From DASRHT01 sp035293765 (GTDB taxonomy: Bacteria > Chloroflexota > Ktedonobacteria > Ktedonobacterales > Ktedonobacteraceae), in NCBI GenBank assembly GCA_035293765.1, contig DATGMF010000065.1, forward strand, positions 248,001 through 312,000: a stretch of 64,000 nt of DNA, in the 5' to 3' direction. The notes beneath the pieces were generated by a model. It searched no databases, had not been told where the DNA came from, and was given only the letters and a program-made list of their open reading frames with translations. The position numbers and the translations under genes were made by a program. Position 1 is the stretch's first letter; the number at the start of each line of letters is the position of its first letter. Shown piece after piece: positions 27,431 to 37,600 of this stretch.

Positions 27431-30400
27431 ATGTTATTGATAGAGACTGATAATGCCTTTGAAATATCAATTCAACAGAAGAAGAGCTGGTTTCTGCAAT
27501 CGCAGCAATCGCTGGCTAACCGGACGCTGGGAGCTTTTACTCTCCACGGAACGCTTGACGAGCAGACGTTTTTTCAGGCGACCCGGAGAGTTGTGGAGCA
27601 GCATGAGATTTTTCATACGGTTTTTCAACGTACTCCAGGCTTGAAGTTTCCTCGCCAGGTGATCGCTGATAGCGCCCATTTTACCTGGCGCGTCCTCCCT
27701 CTGGACGATATTCTTCAGCTTGAGGATGTAGTAGAGCAAATCTGGCAAGAAGAAGAGCAGGTCATTTTTGATCTTAATCAGGGACCTTTACTGCGTATGA
27801 CCTTGCTGGAACAGACTGGCGCCCAACACCTTCTCGTCATCAATATATCGAATCTGTGCGCTGATACAAAAACCATGTACCAGTTGTTAACAACTATACT
27901 GCGTGTATATCATGAATTGTCTACAACTGGCTGTGTCTCGGAGCCAGCAGAGGATGTGATTCAGTACGCCGATTTTACAGGCTGGCAGTCTGAAATCATC
28001 AATGAAATGGAAATAGACCAACCATCAGGGGAAAAGGAAGATGGAGTTGCTCCAACGCTCTTTCTGGAGCAGACGTTCGGCCCCAGGGAACGTCGCATCC
28101 TTTCTCAGGTGCCATTTACCTTAAATGCCCGTGTGCTTGCTTGTTGCAAAGATGTAGCCCGGCGCTACCAGACCACGGAAGACGTTGTCCTCCTTACATG
28201 CTGGTACATATTACTCCATCGCCTCTCGGGCCAGACAAAGATTGTGCAGGACTACCTGGATGCAGGGCGGCCTGTGCATGAGCTCCAGGAGGCAATGGGT
28301 ATTTTCGAGATCAACCTCCCTCTCTTCTGCGCGCTCGATGGCGACGCTCAGGTGGCAGCGCTGCTTGTACAGTTGGCTGGCAAGCTCGCTCAGGCCCAGC
28401 AAGAGCAGGATGCTCATCTGCAAACGGTGAAGGAGACGCTTGAGCATCCTACCGGCAAGCGTCCGTTTAGCGATATCGCTTTTCGTTATAACGTCCTGGA
28501 CCTCGAAGAGACGCAGGATGCCCTTACTTTTTCGCTGTACAAAGAGGTAAGCTACACTCACCCATGTAAGCTGATGCTCAGTTGTACGCAAACTCAGGGC
28601 AAATTACTGGGCGCGATCCACTATGATAGCGCGCGCTATGAACTGCCATTCATTCAAGCGATGGTACACCAGCTAGAGACACTGGTTGAGCAAGTCGTCG
28701 AGCAGCAAAATGTCAGTATCAATGCATTAGATGGGATGAGCGCAAGAGGTCGTCAATCGATCCTGAACAGTTTCAGCACCTCTTCTCAGGCAATCCCCGT
28801 CAGTCGCAAAACACTGCACCGTTTATTTGAGGAGCAGGTAGAAAAAACGCCTCAGTATACCGCCATCGTCTCCGGTGAACGCTCGCTGACATTCGCGGAA
28901 TGCAATGCGCGCGCGAATCAGCTCGGACACTACTTACGTGCAAAAGGAGTGGGACCGGATACGCTCGTCGGGCTGTTTATGGAGAAGTCACTCGACCTGA
29001 TGGTTGGCATGCTGGGCGTGCTCAAAGCTGGCGGAGCTTACTATCCGCTCGATGTGGACGCACCTAAAGATCGCCTGTCTGTTCTGCTCAACGACGGGGA
29101 GCCCGTGGTTGTGCTTACGCAAGAGCTATTGCAGCAGCGACTGCCGGTGAATAACATACCCGTGATCTGTTTAGATACCGATTGGTCAGAGATCAGCCGG
29201 GAAAGTCAGGAAAATCTAGAGCATCTTACTCAGCCCGAACACCTCGCGTATGTCATCTCTACTTCTGGCACAACGGGAAAGCCTAAAGGGGTCCTGATTC
29301 AGCACCAATCTGTAGTCCATCTCTTAGCGGCATTACGCCAGAATATCTATGCTCCGCTCAGCCCGTTTGCTCCATTGCGTATTGCCGTCAATGGCCCTTT
29401 CACTTTCGATACATCGGTGAAACAGCTTATTCAACTGCTGGATGGGCACACATTATACCTGGTTTCAACGGCCTTACGGCTCGATCCTGAAGGCATGCTG
29501 AGCTTCCTGAGAGATCATCATATCGATGTGATTGATTGTACGCCATCACAACTATCGCTCTGGATCGCTGCTGGTTTGCTGGAAAGGCAGCAGGTACGCC
29601 CTCGCGCTATCTTAATCGGCGGCGAGGCCATTTCCCCTGCATTATGGCAGCAACTCAGGCAGGTACAGGATATGCTGTGCTTTAATGTGTATGGCCCGAC
29701 GGAATGTACGGTTGATGCGACTGCTTGCCTGATTCAATCTGCCGGGGAGACTCCGTCGATTGGTCGTCCTCTGCCTCATGCGCGCGCTTACATTTTGGAC
29801 ACGCTTGGTCGTCCTGTTGCTATCGGGGTTGCCGGCGAACTGTGTATTGGAGGAGCTGGCGTTGCCAGAGGGTATCTGCATGACCAGGAACTGACGGCTC
29901 GCAAGTTTTCCTCCGATCCGTTCGCAGGCAGCGAGAATAGCTCCGTGCGTCTCTATCACACCGGTGACTCTGCTTGCTATCGGCCCGATGGAACGATCAT
30001 GTTTCTTGGTCGCATTGATCGTCAAGTCAAGGTGCGAGGATATCGCGTGGAACTTGCTGAAATCGAAGCCACCCTCAGCCAGCATCCTGCCGTTCAGGAG
30101 GTAGCTGTCCTGCTGAACGAGGATGCTCATCTGAGCGCCTATATTGTCCCGCAGCGCAATGAGCAGCCTGAGGTAGACGATCTGCGAACCTTTTTGCTGA
30201 ACCTCCTGCCAGATTACATGGTGCCAGCCTCCTTTATCGTGCTAGAACATTTGCCGTTAACGTCTTATGGCAAGATCGATTATCGAGCGCTGTCATCGCT
30301 GAAGGATAGCGGTCTGCGTCCCAGGAAGGTCTTTGTTGCGCCGCGCACGCCCGTTGAACAACTCCTGGCAGATATCTGGAGCGAGGTCATTGGTCGCGAG

Positions 30401-33313
30401 AAGGTAAGCATTCACGATAGCTTCTTTGAACTGGGCGGCGATTCGATTATGTGTATTCAAGTCACCGCGCGCGCCAAACAACGCGGGCTGCGTATCACTC
30501 CCATCCAGATTTTCCAGCACCAGACGATTGCCGCGCTCGCAGCCGTTGTCGGTACAGAAGAAGAAGTTATTGTTGAGCAAACAGCCGTTAGCGGACCGGT
30601 GCCGCTGACTCCAATCCAGTTGCGCTTTTTTGAGCGCAATTTACAAAATCCCCATCACTGGAACCAGTCAGTTTTACTTGAACTGCCGCAATATATCCCT
30701 TTGCCGCTCTTGCAACAGGCTGTTCGGCACCTGGTGGAACATCATGACGCGCTGCGCCTGCGTTTCTCACAAGAGGGTAAATACTGGATGCAGATCAACG
30801 CGGCCAGCGAAGACGATACGCTCGTCTCTCTGCACGACCTCTCAACCATTCCGGCATACGAGTTGCCGTCAAAAATTGAACAGATTACCGCTGCGGCTCA
30901 GGCAAGTCTGGATATCACCAGAGGGCCATTGCTGCGCTTTGTCTACCTGTTCCTCGGCACGGGCAAAAATGATCGTCTGTTTATCGCTATCCACCATCTA
31001 GCCGTTGATGGGGTTTCCTGGCGCATTCTTTTAGAGGATCTCGAAACGCTGGTGAACCAGTTATTGCAGGGTCAGGAAGTGAAGCTTCCCAGGAAAACGA
31101 CATCGTATCGTGCGTGGGCCGGTCATCTGCTCCAGTATGTGCAAAGCTCGGAGGTACAGGGCGAGCTGGCGTATTGGAAAGAGCAATATCGTCCGACAGA
31201 TAGCCAGATTCCGCGCGACTACACGAATCGGCCAAATACGATGGATACGACGGAGCAGGTTGTGGTGAAGCTGAGTGAAGAGGAAACGTGGCTTCTCTTG
31301 CAGGATGTACTCCCTCTGCATCGCGCTCAGATGCACGAAGTATTGCTCGCTGCGCTGCTGGCTGCCGTCACACGCTGGTCCGGCTCCTCCTCCCTGCTTG
31401 TGGGTATGGAAGGGCACGGTCGGGAAGGTGCGGGAAGTAACCTTGACCTGACTCGCACTGTCGGTTGGTTTACCAGCGTCTTTCCGCTCCTGCTGAAAGC
31501 TCAGCCTGGAACATCTATCGAGGAAGTGCTGCGGACTGTCAAAGATCAGGTAAGAGCTGTTCCCAATAAAGGCGTTGGCTATGGACTGCTGCGTTATCTC
31601 AATCTGGATCGTGCCAGTGCTGCACTGCTGGCAGAACTGCCGCAGGCGGAGATCGGCTTTAACTACCTGGGACAATTTGACCAGACGATCAAGCAAGCAC
31701 AGCTTATGATGCCTGTTGAAGAACCCTGTGGGCCGGATGTCAGCCCGCAGGCGGAACGTACCTACCTGTTAGAGCTGGATGCCAGCATTCTCAACAACCA
31801 GTTAAGCTTCTACTGGACCTATAGCCGAAGTGTGCATCAGCGGTGTACCATTGATATGCTTACCCAGACATTTCTTGAAGAATTAAGGCAACTCGTCCGC
31901 GACCGGGTGAGCTATACACAGCGTATGGTTGCCCCTTCTGATTTCCCGCTCGCTCAAGTGACCCAGGAGCAACTGGACGCTATCTTGAAGCAACATGGTT
32001 GTGTAGAGGATCTCTATCCGGTCTCACTGGTGCAGAAGGGTATGCTCGCACGTTACTTCCAGGAGCCACGTTATGGTCAATACCTCTATCAGTGGAGCTT
32101 CGACCTGGCTTCTGACCTGGATGCTCAGCTATTGATACAAGCCTGGAGAGAAGTAATTGACCGGCATGCGGCTCTGAGAACAGCTTTTGTCCATGAACAG
32201 ACCGATGAGCCGTTGCAGGTAATCAAGCAGACCGTGCCGTTTGATATCCTCCAGTTTGATTGGAGCGACAAGTCCCCTGATGACCAGCAGGCGCATGAGT
32301 GTGCCTATCTCAGGACGATCCAGGAATGGGGCTTTAGCCTCACCCAAGCTCCGCTGCTTGACCTGGCATTGGTCCGCCTGGGTCCAGAGCGTTCCAAACT
32401 GCTGGCAACCTTTAGCCTGCTGGTTGTCGATGTGCCATCCTTCGCGCTACTGGTTGACGAGGCGTTTGCATACTACCATGCGTTGAGCCAGAGCCAGCCC
32501 GTAGTAGCGTCATTTCATTCATCCACATCCTCGTACAAGGAATACATTGAATGGATGCAGCAGCAGGATAAAGCGGCAGCCAGGGAGTTCTGGCAGAGCT
32601 ATCTGGCAAACGCTCCCGGAGTCGTTCCCATTCTGCGCCAGCCGCAACCTCGACCTGAGGAGAGAAAAGCATATAATGATCGTGCAGAGTTTCTCTCGTT
32701 AGCGTTAACGCAGGCGTTGCAGGCATTTGCCCAGAAGCATCAAGTTACGCTCGCAACCATCTTACAGGGCGTCTGGGCCGTCTTCCTCAAGGAGTATACT
32801 GGATGGAGTGATGTCATCTTCGGCACGATTGTCTCTGGACGCCCGGCCTTCCTGGAAGACGCAGAACGACGCATTGGACGCTTTGTGAACTTCTTGCCGG
32901 TGCGCCTGCAAGTTCCCGCTCAGGGAACCTTCGTCTCCTGGATCAAGGGCTCTCAACAGAAGCTTTTTGAGATGCTGCAATATGAATATATCTCTGAGGA
33001 GCAAATTCATCGCTGGTGTCACTATCATCCGCATCAACATCTCTACCAGAGCCTCGTCGCCTACGAAACCGCGCCTTTTGAGGAACTGGCGAGCGCTCCT
33101 CATTGGGCGGATGTCAAAGCGTTGACGATCATTCAAGATCCTGAAGTGCCGTTGAAGCTCACAGGGACGATGTTTGACCGCTTACGCATCACGCTTGCAG
33201 CTCTATCAGATTATGCGGCAGCTGAAGAGGTAGAGTATATGTTCCAGAGAGTGCTTGCTCTCCTCGAACAAGTCGTTCAGGACCCGGAGCACGGATTGAG
33301 TTTCACCTCGTAA
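27431..33313 (+). CDS. NRPS module C*-A(Glu)-PCP-E with terminal degenerate C
   Basis: 1,960 residues behind AAGGAG. Residues ~10-440 are a condensation-type fold whose catalytic motif is lost (NISNLCADT at ~137 in place of HHxxxDG). The adenylation domain (~470-960; TSGTTGKPKG ~612, YGKIDYR ~945) reads DTKDLGVVDK, one change from the Glu code DAKDLGVVDK. The carrier is LGGDSIMC (~1001). An epimerisation domain follows, with HHLAVDGVSW (~1188) and FNYLGQFD (~1411), so the residue becomes D-configured. Residues ~1500-1950 are a second condensation-like fold, again without the His pair (SLLVVDVPSF, ~1662). The two dead C-like domains may be interface domains that recruit the TauD-type hydroxylases. 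No thioesterase is present. Confidence 0.9.
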   Translation: MLLIETDNAFEISIQQKKSWFLQSQQSLANRTLGAFTLHGTLDEQTFFQATRRVVEQHEIFHTVFQRTPGLKFPRQVIADSAHFTWRVLPLDDILQLEDVVEQIWQEEEQVIFDLNQGPLLRMTLLEQTGAQHLLVINISNLCADTKTMYQLLTTILRVYHELSTTGCVSEPAEDVIQYADFTGWQSEIINEMEIDQPSGEKEDGVAPTLFLEQTFGPRERRILSQVPFTLNARVLACCKDVARRYQTTEDVVLLTCWYILLHRLSGQTKIVQDYLDAGRPVHELQEAMGIFEINLPLFCALDGDAQVAALLVQLAGKLAQAQQEQDAHLQTVKETLEHPTGKRPFSDIAFRYNVLDLEETQDALTFSLYKEVSYTHPCKLMLSCTQTQGKLLGAIHYDSARYELPFIQAMVHQLETLVEQVVEQQNVSINALDGMSARGRQSILNSFSTSSQAIPVSRKTLHRLFEEQVEKTPQYTAIVSGERSLTFAECNARANQLGHYLRAKGVGPDTLVGLFMEKSLDLMVGMLGVLKAGGAYYPLDVDAPKDRLSVLLNDGEPVVVLTQELLQQRLPVNNIPVICLDTDWSEISRESQENLEHLTQPEHLAYVISTSGTTGKPKGVLIQHQSVVHLLAALRQNIYAPLSPFAPLRIAVNGPFTFDTSVKQLIQLLDGHTLYLVSTALRLDPEGMLSFLRDHHIDVIDCTPSQLSLWIAAGLLERQQVRPRAILIGGEAISPALWQQLRQVQDMLCFNVYGPTECTVDATACLIQSAGETPSIGRPLPHARAYILDTLGRPVAIGVAGELCIGGAGVARGYLHDQELTARKFSSDPFAGSENSSVRLYHTGDSACYRPDGTIMFLGRIDRQVKVRGYRVELAEIEATLSQHPAVQEVAVLLNEDAHLSAYIVPQRNEQPEVDDLRTFLLNLLPDYMVPASFIVLEHLPLTSYGKIDYRALSSLKDSGLRPRKVFVAPRTPVEQLLADIWSEVIGREKVSIHDSFFELGGDSIMCIQVTARAKQRGLRITPIQIFQHQTIAALAAVVGTEEEVIVEQTAVSGPVPLTPIQLRFFERNLQNPHHWNQSVLLELPQYIPLPLLQQAVRHLVEHHDALRLRFSQEGKYWMQINAASEDDTLVSLHDLSTIPAYELPSKIEQITAAAQASLDITRGPLLRFVYLFLGTGKNDRLFIAIHHLAVDGVSWRILLEDLETLVNQLLQGQEVKLPRKTTSYRAWAGHLLQYVQSSEVQGELAYWKEQYRPTDSQIPRDYTNRPNTMDTTEQVVVKLSEEETWLLLQDVLPLHRAQMHEVLLAALLAAVTRWSGSSSLLVGMEGHGREGAGSNLDLTRTVGWFTSVFPLLLKAQPGTSIEEVLRTVKDQVRAVPNKGVGYGLLRYLNLDRASAALLAELPQAEIGFNYLGQFDQTIKQAQLMMPVEEPCGPDVSPQAERTYLLELDASILNNQLSFYWTYSRSVHQRCTIDMLTQTFLEELRQLVRDRVSYTQRMVAPSDFPLAQVTQEQLDAILKQHGCVEDLYPVSLVQKGMLARYFQEPRYGQYLYQWSFDLASDLDAQLLIQAWREVIDRHAALRTAFVHEQTDEPLQVIKQTVPFDILQFDWSDKSPDDQQAHECAYLRTIQEWGFSLTQAPLLDLALVRLGPERSKLLATFSLLVVDVPSFALLVDEAFAYYHALSQSQPVVASFHSSTSSYKEYIEWMQQQDKAAAREFWQSYLANAPGVVPILRQPQPRPEERKAYNDRAEFLSLALTQALQAFAQKHQVTLATILQGVWAVFLKEYTGWSDVIFGTIVSGRPAFLEDAERRIGRFVNFLPVRLQVPAQGTFVSWIKGSQQKLFEMLQYEYISEEQIHRWCHYHPHQHLYQSLVAYETAPFEELASAPHWADVKALTIIQDPEVPLKLTGTMFDRLRITLAALSDYAAAEEVEYMFQRVLALLEQVVQDPEHGLSFTS

Positions 33314-33354
33314 TGGAGCATGGCAAAGATGCCTGATACAGGCAGGAGGATAGG

Positions 33355-34665
33355 ATGATTACAAACTTGCGCACAAAATTAGGGGCATACAGGGTCTTTT
33401 TGATCCTTGAGGGCACGTCTTCGTTCTTGTTTGGCCTGGTTTTTACCATCGCAGCTGTCTATCGGGTATTGATGGCTGGTCTTAACCCGTTTCAGTTAGT
33501 GCTGGTGGGTACCGTGCTGGAAACCACCGTGATGATCTTCCAGATACCAACAGGATTGCTGGCGGACGCCTTCAGTCGCCGTCTTTCAGTGATTTTAGGC
33601 GTATTCCTGGTAGGTCTTGCCTTTATTGTCGAGGGCTCTTTCCCTGTGTTTATACTCATCCTGGTAGCCCAGGCGCTGCGCGCCCTGGGCCTCACCTTTA
33701 CAGGCGGAGCAGAAGAAGCCTGGATTGCGGATGAAATGGGAGATAAGAACCTCAACCAGTTGTTTTTACGCGGATCGCAGGCAGGGTTGGTGGGCACGCT
33801 TGTGGGCACACTCGTCGGCGGCGTGCTCGCCAGCGTACGCCTGAACCTGCCATACCTTGTGAGTGGGGTCCTGTTCTTTGCGCTGGGCATCTTTCTGCTG
33901 CTGCTGATGCCGGAAAAGAACTTTCAACGCTCGGCCCCCTCAGAGGAACAGCGCAATCTGCTCCTGCCAATGAAGGAGGCCCTCACCAGCAGTTTGAAGC
34001 TGATCCGCCTGCGCCCGGTCATTATTACCATTTTGTGTATCGCGGCATTTTTCGGTATGGCATCCGAAGGTTTTGATCGTCTCTGGCAGGTCCATTTTCT
34101 GGCGAACTTTACCTTCCCTCACTTCTGGAATCTGCAACCGGTGGTCTGGTTTAGCGCCATAACCTTTACCGTAACCCTGGTGAGCCTTGCCTCGACCGAG
34201 ATCATTCGCAAATATGCCAGAACTGAAAACCATACGGCTATCGCTCTCACATTATTCGGCATCACTGCTCTGCTGATCGTTGCCATCGCAGTCTTTGGCC
34301 TGGCCGGAAATTTCTACCTGGCGCTGGTCTCCTACTTGCTGGCCGGCTCGCTGCGTCAGACGTATAGCCCTATCTATACGGCGTGGCTGATTCAGAATGT
34401 CAGCTCGAAAGTGCGTGCAACCGTGGTCTCCGCCGGGAGCCAGTTTGATGCCATAGGTCAGGTGCTTGGCGGCCCTATCGTTGGCCTGATCGGCACCATT
34501 TATACGCTCAGGACCGTGATGCTTTTCGTTGCCGGCATACTTACCCCTTCGCTGCTGCTTTTCTTGCGCTCCATACGCCAGGGAAAAGCTGTGAATGTAG
34601 ATGATCAGTCAGGGGAAGAAGACGCCGGGGAAAACGCTGTCGAAGCCATAGGTCAGACGTGCTAA
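33355..34665 (+). CDS. MFS transporter, probable product exporter
   Basis: 436 residues with about twelve hydrophobic segments and the major-facilitator loop 2-3 motif GLLADAFSRRLSV. Later features include a glycine-rich pair (GLVGTLVGTLVGGVLA) and a charged C-terminal tail (SGEEDAGENAVE). AGGAGGATAGG precedes the ATG. The gene sits inside the NRPS/PKS run, and its stop codon overlaps a possible ATG of the next PKS. It is therefore probably co-translated and probably exports the finished compound and gives self-protection. The substrate is inferred from location only. Confidence 0.87.
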   Translation: MITNLRTKLGAYRVFLILEGTSSFLFGLVFTIAAVYRVLMAGLNPFQLVLVGTVLETTVMIFQIPTGLLADAFSRRLSVILGVFLVGLAFIVEGSFPVFILILVAQALRALGLTFTGGAEEAWIADEMGDKNLNQLFLRGSQAGLVGTLVGTLVGGVLASVRLNLPYLVSGVLFFALGIFLLLLMPEKNFQRSAPSEEQRNLLLPMKEALTSSLKLIRLRPVIITILCIAAFFGMASEGFDRLWQVHFLANFTFPHFWNLQPVVWFSAITFTVTLVSLASTEIIRKYARTENHTAIALTLFGITALLIVAIAVFGLAGNFYLALVSYLLAGSLRQTYSPIYTAWLIQNVSSKVRATVVSAGSQFDAIGQVLGGPIVGLIGTIYTLRTVMLFVAGILTPSLLLFLRSIRQGKAVNVDDQSGEEDAGENAVEAIGQTC

Positions 34666-34697
34666 TGAAACAATTTTTTAATAGAGAGGGCTATGAT

Positions 34698-37600
34698 ATG
34701 GAACTTGAAGTGCTGAAAAAACGCATATTTTCTCTTGTAGCCGATAACAAGTTGGATGTGCAAGATGCCTTTAGCATCCTCGACGAGATCTCAGATCAGG
34801 ATGCTGCCGAACCGCTGGCTCTTGTCAGTATGGCGATCCGCTTTCCAGAAGCAGAGACCACAGATCAGCTCTGGAAGCATCTTATGCAGCGGCGCAATCT
34901 GGTGGAGAGCTTTCCGAAAGAACGCTTTGACCTGATTATGCAATCAAAGCCGGAACTGCGGCAGCAATTTGAGCAGCAACGGGAGGCGCTGGCCTCAGAT
35001 CCGCGCTCCTATGCTGCATGGCTGCGCAAGATTGAGCAATTTGACCCTGAGGCATTTGGACTGACTCCCCACGAAGCTCAATTTATGGGACCGGCGGAGC
35101 GCATCTTTTTGCAGGTTGCCCTTGAGGCGCTGACCAGGGCCGGATACAGCCGCGCCGCGCTACACGAATCACAAACTGGCGTGTTTGTGGCCCATACTCC
35201 TTATCCACCCTTTGATTATCTCAAGCTTTTTGATGAAATGGATGAGCGAGCCTTTGTTTCTAATATTCCGGCTAATCTTGGCTATCACCTCGCCTATACG
35301 CTCAATTTGCGCGGTCCGGTATTAACAGTAAATACATCATGCTCCTCTTCGCTGGCTGCATTACATGTGGCAAAGAACGCTTTGCGCGCCGGTGATTGTG
35401 AAATTGCCGTTGTGGGCGGCGTGAATTTAATGCTCTTCCCTTTCTGGGAGGAAGCTCCCGATTATGTCGTGCGTAGCCCACAGTATCGCTGCGCGTCCTA
35501 CGATGCTGAAGCCAATGGCATTATTGGCGGTGAGGGCATCGCTGTTGTCGTGCTCAAGCGGCTCAGTGACGCGCTGCGAGACCATAATTATATCCATGCC
35601 GTCATCAAAGGCTCTGGTATGAGCAGCGATGGAGCATCGAATGGCCTCCAGGCCCCCAATCCAGATGCTCAATCCCAGGCCATACGCTCAGCTCTCGCCG
35701 ACGCTCACATCCAGGCGGAGCAGATCGGTTATGTGGAAGGTCACGGGGCAGGCACAGCTTTAGGTGATCTCATCGAAGTTGAAGGTCTTACGCGCGCTTT
35801 TCGCCAGGATACTGCCGCAACAGGCTTCTGCCAGCTCGGTTCCATCAAATCAAACATCGGCCATCTGGGAGATGCGGCAGGTCTCGCCGGTCTGATCAAG
35901 GCTGTGCTCTGTCTCGAACACAGGGAAATTCCTGGCCTTGCATCCTTCAAGCAAGAAAATCCTAAGATCGACTTTGCAAAAACGCCCTTTAGAGTGAGCG
36001 CAGACACTCTACCGTGGGAAGCCTCTGGCAGCGGACGGCGCTATGCGGGCGTTAGCTCTATTGGCATTAGCGGCACAAATGTCCATGTCGTGCTTGAAGA
36101 GTTCGTTCCAGCGAGCACTGATGAGTCGAGTCATACGTCGTTTCCTCTCTTGCTTTCCGCGCCGACTCGCTGGGCGCTGTGGGAATTTGTACAACTGCTG
36201 GCGCCTGCGATTGAAAACAATCAACATTGGAGCATACGCGATATTGCGCACACATTGAATGCCCGTGGAGAACATGGGCCGGCGCGCGTTGGCATCTTTG
36301 CCGCCTCCACGAAGGAACTCGCGGAAAAGCTGGATCGCTTGCTCCAGGTGAGAAGCTTTGAGCGCGCTCCCGAGACATTCTTCACTCAGGGCATCTTCCT
36401 GGCCGACGAAGCCAGTACGCAGGCGTATAGCCTTGCTCAGTTTGAGCGTTACACTGCACCTATAGAGGCAGAGAGCCGCGTCCTGATGAGGAATTTTCTG
36501 GCAGGAGAAAATATCGCAGCCCAGTGGGACGCATCTTTTGCCGGAGGCTACCTCTTGCCTCTCCCGACGGTGCCATTTAAGACCAGACCGATCTGGCCCA
36601 CGAGCGAGGCGATTCCACAGCATGACGTGAGTGACCTGTTTTTCGAGATGCGCTGGCAGGAGTCCCCGATGAGTGCTGATGGGGCGAAACGTTTCCCCGT
36701 CGTCAAACAACAATCGCTCTGGCTGCTATTAACTCGTCAGGAAGATGCTGTTCTTCCACTGGTAAAAGAGCGCCTCATTGCCGATGGGGCGCGAGTTATT
36801 CATGTGCTCTTGGGTACGCGGTTTGCCAAAGTGGGCGAGGATAGCTATGAGGTTGTACCACACCGTCCTGAAGATTTTCTACGGCTCTTCGAGGAAATCG
36901 GCAACGATGCTCTCACCGGTCTGGCAGGCGTTATTCACGGCTTCTCGCTCAAGCCGGCAGTCTCTGCCATCAATACGCTTGAGGAAATAGAGAGTTCACA
37001 AAACGAGGGTGTGTTTTCGTTGTTCGGCCTGAGCAAAGCAATTCTTGCTCAGAACCTGACTCATCCGCTTCAGTGCGTGGTGGTCTCCTCATTGGCGGAG
37101 CAGGTTGTCGCGGGCGATATGTGCGTCCCCACGCGTGTCACCGCCTTTGGTCTGGCAAAAGTCTTCTCGCAAGAACTGCCAACCATCCACAGCCTCGCTA
37201 TCGATCATGATCTTGTTGGTAGCCCGGACGCCATTGCTACACAAATCTTTGCCGAGATAACGAGCGATCCTGGCACAAGAAAAGACCTGGTGGCCTATCG
37301 TCAGGGGAAACGCATGGTGAAGGTCGTCGGGCGGCAGGCTGATAGTGTGCAACGCACGCTGCCTATCCGCGAAGGCGGTACTTACGTCATCGCAGGCGGG
37401 ACCGGCTATCTGGGGATGCAGGTGGGCCTGTTCCTGAGTCAGCGCGCCAGGGTCAACATCATTTTATTGGCTCGCAACCCCTTGCCTGAGCGCAGTCAGT
37501 GGGATGCGCTCCAGATGGATGCCTCTCCTCAGAATGCGGGTCTCAGGCAAAAGATTGCCGCCCTGCAAAAAATGGAGGAACGTGGCTCACGCGTGGCTAT

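Noticed and set aside
30600..31900. A third ordinary condensation domain in the 27431-33313 protein
   Set aside because: The HHLAVDGVSW and FNYLGQFD motifs identify it as an epimerisation domain.
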